Origin: JABDMH01 sp965223215
Lineage (GTDB): Bacteria; Bacteroidota; Bacteroidia; Chitinophagales; Saprospiraceae
Length of the DNA stretch: 64,000 nucleotides
Assembly (NCBI GenBank): GCA_965223215.1
Contig: CBDCVZ010000010.1
Span: forward strand, 7,750,001 to 7,814,000
Direction: 5' to 3'
The notes below the pieces were generated by a model. That model was not told the origin of the DNA. It worked only from the letters and a program-made list of their open reading frames with translations, and searched no databases. Position 1 is the first letter of the stretch. Every line of letters begins with the position of its first letter. Made by a program: the position numbers and the translations under genes. Positions 1-7,891 of this stretch are shown here, one piece after another.

Positions 1-164
1 GCTGTCGCTCCAATTAAACCGGGGTGTCCGCCCACCACGGGGATCTTGCCGAAGGTTTAGTTTTAGTCTTTATTTTACGACTGGTATTCTGTTCTTTTTG
101 TATTGACTTTTAGCCTTCGGTCGGCCTTGTATCTTGGTCTTTGTATCTTGATTTTTTGGAATTT

Positions 165-259
165 GGTTTTTACCTGTGTACCGCTGTCTTGACGACAATG
201 TGGTTTAGGTACTTAGCCCCCTTGTATCTTGGAAATTGTATCTTGGATTTTTGGAATTT
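165..259. repeat. Extra ~95-bp module inside a repeat unit, copy 1
   Basis: This block lies between two copies of the TTTTTGGAATTT word. It carries a GTACC/GGTAC pair and a TGTC/GACA pair around TTGAC. A near-identical block recurs at about 651-745. It explains most of the extra length of the first unit. The 284-bp step from 785 to 1069 instead contains a truncated unit junction near 985-1000. Confidence 0.75.
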
Positions 260-650
260 ATTAGGCTCGCGCTTGCCCCCTTTCCCGGTTGAATTTCCGC
301 TGTCGCTCCAATTAAACCGGGGTGTCCGCCCACCACGGGGATCTTGCCGAAGGTTTAGTTTTAGTCTTTATTTTACGACTGGTATTCTGTTCTTTTTGTA
401 TTGACTTTTAGCCTTCGGTCGGCCTTGTATCTTGGTCTTTGTATCTTGATTTTTTGGAATTTATTAGGCTCTCGCTTGCCCTCTTCCCGGTTGAATTTCC
501 GCTGTCGCTCCAATTAAACCGGGGTGTCCACCCACAGTAGAATTTTGCCGAAGGTTTAGTTTTGGTCTTTTAATTTTACGTCTGGTATTCTGTTCTTTTT
601 GTATTGTCTTCAAGCCTTCGGTCGCCCTTGTATCTTGGTTTTTGGAATTT

Positions 651-745
651 GATTTTTACCTGTGTACCGCTGTCTTGACGACAATGTGGTTTAGGTACTT
701 AGCCCCCTTGTATCTTGGAAATTGTATCTTGGATTTTTGGAATTT
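651..745. repeat. Extra ~95-bp module inside a repeat unit, copy 2
   Basis: Second copy of the block seen at 165-259, with the same internal order and the same TTGTATCTTGG words at its right end. Its left flank lacks about 16 bp present in the first copy, so the two long units are not identical duplicates. Confidence 0.75.
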
Positions 746-1616
746 ATTAGGCTCGCGCTTGCCCCCTTTCCCGGTTGAATTTCCGCTATCGCTTCAATTA
801 AACCGGGGTGTCCGCCCACCACGGGGATCTTGCCGAAGGTTTAGTTTTAGTCTTTATTTTACGACTGGTATTCTGTTCTTTTTGTATTGACTTTTAGCCT
901 TCGGTCGGCCTTGTATCTTGGTCTTTGTATCTTGATTTTTTGGAATTTGTTAGGCTCGCGCTTGCCCTCTTCCCGGTTGAATTTCCGCTGTGAAGGCTTG
1001 GTCTTTGTATCTTGATTTTTTGGAATTTATTAGGCTCGCGCTTGCCCCCTTTCCCCAGTTGAATTTCCGCTGTCGCTCCAATTAAACCGGGGTGTCCACC
1101 CACCACGAGGATCTTACCGAAAGTTGGTCTTGGGCTTTTAATTTTACGTCTGGTATTCTGTTTTTTGGTATTGTCTTTTGCCTTCGGCCGCACTTGTATC
1201 TTGGTCTTTGTATCTTGATTTTTTGGAATTTGTTAGGCTCGCGCTCACCCCCGAGCCCCGGTTGAATTTCCGCTGTCGCTCCAATTAAACCGGGGTGTCC
1301 ACCCACCACGAGGATCTTACCGAAAGTTTGGTCTTGGGCTTTTAATTTTACGCCTGGTATTCTGTTTTTTGCGTATTGTCTTTTGCGTACGGCCGCACTT
1401 GTATCTTGGTCTTTGTATCTTGATTTTTTGGAATTTATTAGGCTCGCGCTTGCCCCCTTTCCCGGTTGAATTTCCGCTATCGCTTCAATTAAACCGGGGT
1501 GTCCGCCCACCACGGGGATCTTGCCGAAGGTTTAGTTTTAGTCTTTATTTTACGACTGGTATTCTGTTCTTTTTGTATTGACTTTTAGCCTTCGGTCGGC
1601 CTTGTATCCTATTTCT

Positions 1617-3314
1617 TCAGATCTCATCCTTCTTTAGTTGATCGATGGCATAATTGGCAGCTCGGGCTGTCAAGGCCATAAAGGTTAAAGAAGGATTTTG
1701 AGTGGACAATGAAGTCATACATGCTCCATCTGTCACAAAGACATTTTGGCAGTTATGCAATTGATTCCATTTATTAAGCAGGGATGTCTTGGGGTCATGA
1801 CCCATCCGGACACCGCCCATTTCATGGATATCGAGTCCGGGAGCTTGACCCGTATCGCGGGTCTTAATATTGATAAATCCAGCTTTTTTATACATGTCTG
1901 TAAACTGCTCAAAGAAGTCCTGGATCATTTTTTCATCATTGTCATCGTGATACATGGAGATCTGAAGTTGCGGAATTCCCCATTCATCTTTTTTGTCTGG
2001 GTCCAGGGCTACATAACTGTCTTCTTTGGGGATGGTTTCACCCATCATACCGGATCGAACCATCCACGGACCGTATTCTTTGTCAGCGAGTAAATTATTC
2101 GTGAGTGTCGAGCCGTAGCCCTCTCCATTTACTTTTTTGCTTCGACCCGCACCAAATGTGGTAGCATAACCACGTAAGAAATCGGTCTCTTGCCGGTAGA
2201 CGTTTCTAAATCGAGGTACATATCCCCCAGACGCTCGTCCTCCGATGGCCTTCCGGTCCCGATGCCCGGGATGTTCGGCCGTAATTTTTGCTCGGTAATT
2301 ATGAAAGGCTACGTATTTTCCCAGTAAGCCATGGTCGTTTCCCAATCCATCCGGAAAGCGATCTGAAGTAGAATTTAACAAAACCAGGTTCGAATTTAGG
2401 GTTCCGGCATTTACAAAAATTACCTTGGCAAAAAATTCTGTTGTTTCCTTGGTTTGTGCATCTATGATCTGCACACCCTTTGCTTTGCCCGTTTGGTCAT
2501 CGAACAAAATAGAGTGAACAACAGAGTGGGGCCGCAACGTCAAATTTCCTGTCCTACGAGCCCAGGGAATGAGGGCAGAATTGGCATTGAAATAGCCACC
2601 AAAGGGACAACCTCGCTGACATAGGTTGCGAGCCTGGCAGAGACCCCGCCCTTGCTTCTTGAAGATATCCTTCAACTCGGTAATATGTGCACATCTTCCG
2701 AAAATCACATGGCGGTTCTTGAAATTCTTTTTGACGCTGCTTTGAAAGTGCTTTTCTACTACATTAAGCTCCCATGCTGGTAGGAAATCTCCATCAGGCA
2801 AGGTGTCAATGCCATCTCTATTTCCAGCTACGCCCACAAATTGTTCCACATGGGTGTACCAAGGGTCGAGGTCCTTGTACCGTATTGGCCAGTCTACCGC
2901 AAAGCCATCTCGTGCCGGTCCTTCGAAATCAAAATCACTCCAGCGTTGAGTTTGTCGGGCCCACATGATGGACCGTCCTCCTACCTGGTATCCTCGTATC
3001 CAGTCAAAGGGTTTAGTTTGCACATAGGGATGCTCATTGTCTTTTACGAAGAAATGCATGGCATCTTCTCGGTACGCATAGCATCTACTGATCACCGGAT
3101 TGGTTGCCTTAACCTCTGCAGGAATCCGATTTCTGTGTGCTAGTTCCCACGGCATCAAATTGGTGGTTGGGTAGTCCTTTAAATGCTCTACATTCCGCCC
3201 ACGTTCCAGGAGCAGCGTTTTTAGTCCGTGGTCACAAAACTCCTTGGCAGCAAAGCCTCCGGTCATGCCAGCTCCGATTACGATGGCATCAAAATCATGT
3301 GAATTTGTTTGCAT
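1617..3314 (-). CDS. GMC-family FAD dehydrogenase, large subunit with [3Fe-4S]-type cysteine motif
   Basis: 565-aa flavoprotein of the glucose-methanol-choline family. The FAD dinucleotide-binding loop is at residues 11-40 (GAGMTGG), and the C-terminal GMC domain has HEMGG at 497 and the NPSLT asparagine at about 540, the usual active-site pair. Residues C226, C232 and C236 are spaced C-x5-C-x3-C, the spacing known for the [3Fe-4S] cluster of FAD-dependent glucose dehydrogenase catalytic subunits. No signal peptide is visible; the small subunit encoded 5 bp upstream (3320-3844) has one and may carry it across the membrane. A sugar, sugar acid or alcohol is the likely substrate, not determined. 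A paralogue lies at 58892-60610. No cytochrome c subunit is nearby. Confidence 0.9.
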   Translation of the reverse strand: MQTNSHDFDAIVIGAGMTGGFAAKEFCDHGLKTLLLERGRNVEHLKDYPTTNLMPWELAHRNRIPAEVKATNPVISRCYAYREDAMHFFVKDNEHPYVQTKPFDWIRGYQVGGRSIMWARQTQRWSDFDFEGPARDGFAVDWPIRYKDLDPWYTHVEQFVGVAGNRDGIDTLPDGDFLPAWELNVVEKHFQSSVKKNFKNRHVIFGRCAHITELKDIFKKQGRGLCQARNLCQRGCPFGGYFNANSALIPWARRTGNLTLRPHSVVHSILFDDQTGKAKGVQIIDAQTKETTEFFAKVIFVNAGTLNSNLVLLNSTSDRFPDGLGNDHGLLGKYVAFHNYRAKITAEHPGHRDRKAIGGRASGGYVPRFRNVYRQETDFLRGYATTFGAGRSKKVNGEGYGSTLTNNLLADKEYGPWMVRSGMMGETIPKEDSYVALDPDKKDEWGIPQLQISMYHDDNDEKMIQDFFEQFTDMYKKAGFINIKTRDTGQAPGLDIHEMGGVRMGHDPKTSLLNKWNQLHNCQNVFVTDGACMTSLSTQNPSLTFMALTARAANYAIDQLKKDEI

Positions 3315-3319
3315 TCTTC

Positions 3320-3844
3320 TTATTGAATTTTCGTGTTTACATCCACATTGCCCTGATATTTTCCAGGCAAATAGCGGTAATCCAACTCCTCTTTCATATA
3401 TCTTTCGGAAGTGGTAAAATGAAGTTTAGCCAGACCTTTGACCTGGCCATAGAATGATGCCAAGGGTTCATTGACTTGATCAGATTCCAGATGCTCAAAA
3501 AGCTGATTTAGTTCATCCTCCTCCATTTTATCTAGTCTGTTTTGTTTGTTTTCAGACAGGTAATTCTGAAAATCTGTAAAGCCCTGCAGCACATCGTCCA
3601 GTAGTTTGCTGGGAGTTGTATTATTTAGCATCTTCAGGATAAAATGGGCACGAGGTTCTGGAGCAGGATATGCCTCATAGTCAACGGGTAAGATCGCCTC
3701 ACTCAGATGTTTTAATAGATTCCAAGACTTACGTTCCAGCGGTATTTTATCAAACTGAGGGATTTCCTCAAGATTGCAACCTGGAAATAATGCCAGGGTA
3801 GTGCCGACAACGGTAATTTGCCGAATGGCTTGTCTGCGATTCAT
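3320..3844 (-). CDS. Gluconate 2-dehydrogenase subunit 3-like small subunit
   Basis: Small partner of the GMC dehydrogenase, transcribed first and separated from it by 5 bp. I chose the ATG at 3844, giving 174 aa, because it places an RR-containing leader (MNRRQAIRQ) at the N-terminus followed by a hydrophobic stretch and a lipobox-like LFPGC; the longer frame to 3886 adds 14 residues in front of this leader. Members of this family (PF13618) accompany membrane-bound GMC dehydrogenases, and the Tat-type leader of the small subunit is thought to export the complex. The remainder is mostly helical with no recognisable catalytic motif. A paralogue follows the second GMC gene at 60638. Confidence 0.85.
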   Translation of the reverse strand: MNRRQAIRQITVVGTTLALFPGCNLEEIPQFDKIPLERKSWNLLKHLSEAILPVDYEAYPAPEPRAHFILKMLNNTTPSKLLDDVLQGFTDFQNYLSENKQNRLDKMEEDELNQLFEHLESDQVNEPLASFYGQVKGLAKLHFTTSERYMKEELDYRYLPGKYQGNVDVNTKIQ

Positions 3845-4065
3845 GAAGTGAAAGTATTTGTACCTAAATATACAAAGTGATTGCAACTAGGTGCATCCGA
3901 CTATGCAGCACACTTTTAAAGAGTTGACCGTCATGAAAGAACGCCATACCCCAGATTTTTTTCTTTCTGGTCAGATGTGCTCTCGATTGGCAATACTGGC
4001 TTGGTGGGTGATTAGTAGGGCATTAGGAGGTAAACAGTAAATTCCCTAAACTGAGCAAAAAATCT

Positions 4066-5517
4066 ATGAATTGGATGAGGACCTTTCAATTTTTACTTAT
4101 AGTGCAATGCCTCGTGGCCTCCATGGTTCAAGCACAAGATGGTTTCATCTGTCAATTGCCTGAGAGGCACGGTGTGTATGCGGAAGGTGGAGCCAGAATG
4201 AGTTTTGCCTTTCCCAATCAAGGGAGCATTTATCAGGTGGAGAGATTTGAAGATTCGCTGATCATGGTTAGGGATACCCTCGGCAACATCATCAGAGACA
4301 AGCTCAAAAGTTTCGCTGTCAAACCGTCGGGGCTTATCGTCATTCAAAATTTTAACGATAAGTGGGGCGTACTAAGAAGTGATTTAACCACCTTGATTGC
4401 AGACGAATATGATGATCTTTTTTTTGAGACCATCGGTCCGGGTTTTGGTTGTCTGGTGAAGAAAAATAGGCACTGGGGCATCATTGATTCCTCTGGTAAT
4501 GCACTAGCGCCGCTGAAATTTGATCGAATCGGTCTTGTGACGAATCAAATGGCATTCCTGGAAGTAGGAGATGCAAAATACCTCTATTTCTTTCCAAGTC
4601 AATCGCTGGTAAATGTGCACGGATATTGCATCCAGACGCTCGGTCGGGATAACAATACGCAAAGGGAATTTTTGATTAAGAAAGATGACGGAATAGGTAT
4701 AATGAATGTCGATGGAGACACCATTCTCCAGCCTAAATTTGAAAAAATCCAATATCGGGCTATTGATGAAAAGAATGGAGAAGCCTACTTCGTTTTTACT
4801 AAGGATGGCAAACAAGGGGTGGCTAACCCATCTGGAAACATTCTAGTTCCGGCCAACTATGATCGGATTTTACCAAAGAATAACCCAGATAAACTAGAGG
4901 ACGCGGTTTTTGAATTGCAAGATGCAAATCGTCTGTACCTATTCTATCGAAGTAAAATATCTGATCTCAGATTCGAAAGAATTTTGGCAAACAATTATTC
5001 GAAAAATTCTGAATTGATATTTATCTCATTAAATAGATTCGGGGTGTATGATTATGATCTTGATAAAGTGCTCATTAGGCCTAAATATGAAGAGATTAGA
5101 CACTTCAATGATTCTCTTTATCTCGCCAAAAAAGAAGGGAAATTCGGTGTGCTTTCGAGTACGGGCAAACGCCGATTAGGTTTCAAATACGAGGAGGTGC
5201 CCACTCGCATCAGTCGGAATAAGTCTTTTCCCAATAATTATTTTCGTGTAAAACAAAAGGGCAAATTTGGCTATCTGAATGATAAATTTGAAACTATCTT
5301 AAAACCCCGATACCATGAATTAAAGGGTTTTTCGGAGGGTTTAGCAAGAGTGATGAGGGATTATAAATGGGGGTATCTCAACCAGAACCTAAAAGAGCAA
5401 ATAGGGCTAAAATTTGATTTTGCCGGAGCTTTTAAGGGCGGCGAGGCAAAGGTCATCCTAGGTGATAAGCACTTCTTCATTGATGCCCAGGGTGTCTGTG
5501 TCAGAAATTGCGATTAG
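4066..5517 (+). CDS. Exported WG-repeat protein
   Basis: 483 aa with a signal peptide (hydrophobic residues 5-22, cleavage near VQAQ). The mature part holds about eight WG-type repeats of the form (K/D)xWGvl...G..ll.pkYd.i, for example DKWGVL, RHWGII, GKQGVA, GKFGVL, GKFGYL and YKWGYL. WG repeats (PF14903) build repeat folds in many Bacteroidota surface or periplasmic proteins. No catalytic domain is present, so a binding or scaffolding role is inferred. It is transcribed alone, divergent from the GMC operon and convergent with the cyclase gene at 5624. Confidence 0.85.
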   Translation: MNWMRTFQFLLIVQCLVASMVQAQDGFICQLPERHGVYAEGGARMSFAFPNQGSIYQVERFEDSLIMVRDTLGNIIRDKLKSFAVKPSGLIVIQNFNDKWGVLRSDLTTLIADEYDDLFFETIGPGFGCLVKKNRHWGIIDSSGNALAPLKFDRIGLVTNQMAFLEVGDAKYLYFFPSQSLVNVHGYCIQTLGRDNNTQREFLIKKDDGIGIMNVDGDTILQPKFEKIQYRAIDEKNGEAYFVFTKDGKQGVANPSGNILVPANYDRILPKNNPDKLEDAVFELQDANRLYLFYRSKISDLRFERILANNYSKNSELIFISLNRFGVYDYDLDKVLIRPKYEEIRHFNDSLYLAKKEGKFGVLSSTGKRRLGFKYEEVPTRISRNKSFPNNYFRVKQKGKFGYLNDKFETILKPRYHELKGFSEGLARVMRDYKWGYLNQNLKEQIGLKFDFAGAFKGGEAKVILGDKHFFIDAQGVCVRNCD

Positions 5518-5623
5518 ACCGTTACGGATTTGTGAGGCGCTGTACTGAATGTCGGAGTTTCATAAATTCCACCGATGTTGCGTGCTTCAAATTTCCTAGG
5601 AATCAAAGAGAGGGAATTTCTAA

Positions 5624-7585
5624 TTATTTGCTCATCGATTTTGACACGAAGGAGACGCCGTTTTGCAATAATAGTTTGCATTCCGCAGCCCAGATCTGGG
5701 ATGCAGTGTCTCCCCCTGGTTTCAATTCATTGGCCTGATCAAACTGTTTTAATGCTTCAGCGGTTCGCCCGGATTCAAGAGCATTGACAGCTTGGTCGAA
5801 TGTGTTCAGAAATTCCAGCGGACCATGGCTCAAGAAAGGCTCATAAGTTGTCACAGAAGATGCCAATCCCTTTATCGCGATTGGAGGTAAACGTCGGAAT
5901 TTGAATTCCTGGTCATCCCTGAGCAGTTTATACGTCACATCATCGATCAAAATTTTGCATCCACATTGGGCGGATGCCGGCTCCAATCGAGCAGATCGAT
6001 TTACGGTCGGACCTAGTACGGTAAATCCGATCTGATCTGTCGATCCAAAATTTCCCACCAGCACGGACCCAGAACCGACGCCGATCTTCAGTTCGTGAAA
6101 TGCCTCAGGATCATCAATGGCAGATACCGTTTCACTTATTTTTAAACAGCATACCACGGCAGATTTGGCCACTTGCCTGCGGTATTGCGCGGTCGCCTCA
6201 GTCAGTTTTTGCGCTAGGACGGGATTGTTATCAATTTTTTCAGATTGCTTTCGCTTAAACTCATCACGATCCGTTCTTGCTTTTTGCAATGTTGCCAACA
6301 GTTGACGATGCTTTTGATCACTAAGATCATCGCCGTCTTTCCACTGTTTTAGAGCTCGCTCTATGCTTTTGATGTCTTGATCAAGCAGTTCAAGTTGGTC
6401 CATGAACAATGCGTTGTGGAGATCCGCCAAAATCTGCCAATGTGAGGAAAAATGACCTCCGACCCAGCCCATGACCGCATCACCTATAAATTTATCAATG
6501 ACGCCCTCGTGAGACACCACGATTTGATCACGAGCAGTATCCATGACCTTGCGCAATTTAATGGCCAATCCCTCCACATCACTATGATTGCTTTCCGCTG
6601 CTCTGGTAAAACCGCGAATGTCAATAAAAAAGACGGTCATCCACTGCCTAAAAAATCGCTCAACAATCTCTGGTGATTCATAAAACTTGTTGACAATTGC
6701 CGGTGAAAAACATTGAGATAGGATCGATCGTTCTTGGTCATGACTTCGATCGCCAGCCAGCGATCCCACGACGAATGCGATTACCCCAATCGTAGCCAAG
6801 ACCAACAGCAACATGATTCCAGAAATTCGATCTGCCCTCAAAAAGGCTGGGTGCAGTGAAAAAATCAAATCTTCATCAGGGTGCAGTGGAGAGGGAAACG
6901 AAGTGAGCTCAGCAGGCTTTGAGTGAACGCTAGGTGCATAATGCGCCATCAATTCCGATAGTTCTGTATCTGCCTGGACGAGGGCCAGTTGGTCGGAGAT
7001 CATAGATTTCAAGGTGGCGGTTTCGCTCTGGGTCAAGTAGGCATTTGCTATGATGAATGCTAGCAATAGCGTTGGTACTCCAATAAAGAGGGCACGATTA
7101 AATCGCGGTGTTTCTCCAGATCCACCGGACTTCAAGAAACGTAAGCCCTGGTGCGCACGAATGGCAGTTGCTAATCTGGCCACTCGGGCCACTTTCGCCA
7201 ACCTAGCAATCCTCGCTACCCTAGCAATTCGGGCTATTCTAGCCCCTCGGGCAACTCTGGTGGCCTGCAATTGAGGACCCATTGATCCCATTAACTCCAT
7301 GGCCGAACTAATGATGGGCAGGGTACTTATAAAATCAATGAGAAACCATGGACTCCTGAGATATGCTCGGCCCAATATAAAGGCCTTGGCAATGATATCA
7401 ACAAGAAAAATAAAATCGATCAAAAAATTGGTCCAGATAAAAAGATCTTGCAGCGATGGGGGAATGGCATGAAAGAGCTCCAAGAGATAGAGAATGACGG
7501 CGAGTGCAGCAAGAACAAGAATAGGTGTGTTACTTTTCTCCAGCCATCTTTCAGCACGATTCTTATGGGGTTTTCGTTCGAGCAT
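5624..7585 (-). CDS. Class III adenylate/guanylate cyclase with voltage-sensor-like membrane domain
   Basis: 653 aa. Residues 20-97 form three membrane helices like S1-S3 of voltage-gated channels (SPWFLIDFIS resembles S3). Residues 110-137 form an S4-like helix with R or K at every third position: 110, 113, 116, 119, 122, 125, 128, 131, 134 and 137. Two further helices lie at about 164-183 and 254-276, separated by an approximately 70-residue external loop that lacks a TVGYG-type filter. The cyclase domain (about 313-555) has metal-binding D322 and D369, K365, and the N529/R533 pair, so it looks active. A roughly 100-residue charged, coiled-coil-like insert (about 378-475) interrupts it. The C-terminal tail (590-645) is TPR-like. 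The product, cAMP or cGMP, cannot be fixed from the motifs. It is divergent from the sialidase-like gene. Confidence 0.88.
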   Translation of the reverse strand: MLERKPHKNRAERWLEKSNTPILVLAALAVILYLLELFHAIPPSLQDLFIWTNFLIDFIFLVDIIAKAFILGRAYLRSPWFLIDFISTLPIISSAMELMGSMGPQLQATRVARGARIARIARVARIARLAKVARVARLATAIRAHQGLRFLKSGGSGETPRFNRALFIGVPTLLLAFIIANAYLTQSETATLKSMISDQLALVQADTELSELMAHYAPSVHSKPAELTSFPSPLHPDEDLIFSLHPAFLRADRISGIMLLLVLATIGVIAFVVGSLAGDRSHDQERSILSQCFSPAIVNKFYESPEIVERFFRQWMTVFFIDIRGFTRAAESNHSDVEGLAIKLRKVMDTARDQIVVSHEGVIDKFIGDAVMGWVGGHFSSHWQILADLHNALFMDQLELLDQDIKSIERALKQWKDGDDLSDQKHRQLLATLQKARTDRDEFKRKQSEKIDNNPVLAQKLTEATAQYRRQVAKSAVVCCLKISETVSAIDDPEAFHELKIGVGSGSVLVGNFGSTDQIGFTVLGPTVNRSARLEPASAQCGCKILIDDVTYKLLRDDQEFKFRRLPPIAIKGLASSVTTYEPFLSHGPLEFLNTFDQAVNALESGRTAEALKQFDQANELKPGGDTASQIWAAECKLLLQNGVSFVSKSMSK

Positions 7586-7891
7586 AAGTCTAATATGATA
7601 AAAAAGCGCGTAGCAACCCTGCCTAAGGTGGTTGATCTCTGCTCACACTCGAATTATCGTACCTAATCTGGGCTCGATCCTTAGTTTACTGATGGTACGG
7701 GGAGCCAAGCTTGATATCAGAGTTCATAGACCACATCTTATTTTTTGGAAAGAGACCTATTATATTTTGTACTGAGTGGGTTTTGGGAAGTTGCTTCGTG
7801 AAAATTTGAATCCTTTCGTTAGATTGTCATCAAGATAAGCCGGTGGTGATCTATTCACAATCGTCCATCATTAAACCATGATTTATTCTTT
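7586..7891. other. 306-bp divergent intergenic region
   Basis: Separates the cyclase gene (minus) from the sialidase-like gene (plus), so both promoters should lie here. The closest match to the Bacteroidota -7 element (TAnnTTTG) is TATATTTTG near 7762, one base too long. I see no gene, RNA or strong hairpin. Confidence 0.5.

Larger units (their letters stand above)
1..1610. repeat. Tandem array of ~203-bp hairpin-bearing repeats, two unit lengths
   Basis: A recurring landmark (GCTGTCGCTCCAATTAAACC or a near variant) starts at 1, 299, 501, 785, 1069, 1272 and 1476, giving steps of 298, 202, 284, 284, 203 and 204 bp. Within units are an imperfect hairpin (CCGGTTGAATT, 14-nt loop, AATTAAACCGG, one mismatch), a second inverted pair (GCCGAAGG about 65 bp before CCTTCGG) and several TTGTATCTTG words. 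The array may continue left of the window and stops a few bases before the stop codon of the GMC gene at 1617. Open frames across it change frame from unit to unit because 203 is not a multiple of three, so I read it as non-coding. It could act as the 3' region or terminator of the GMC operon. No transposase is next to it. Confidence 0.9.

Noticed and set aside
894..1513. Overlapping open frames with repeated GGHPGLI and IQRPRYK-type words on the minus strand
   Set aside because: They are translations of the DNA repeat in shifting frames; the unit length is not a multiple of three and there are no start or stop signals that recur.
1..1610. CRISPR array
   Set aside because: Units are ~200-300 bp with repeats longer than spacers and no short direct repeat/unique spacer pattern or cas genes.
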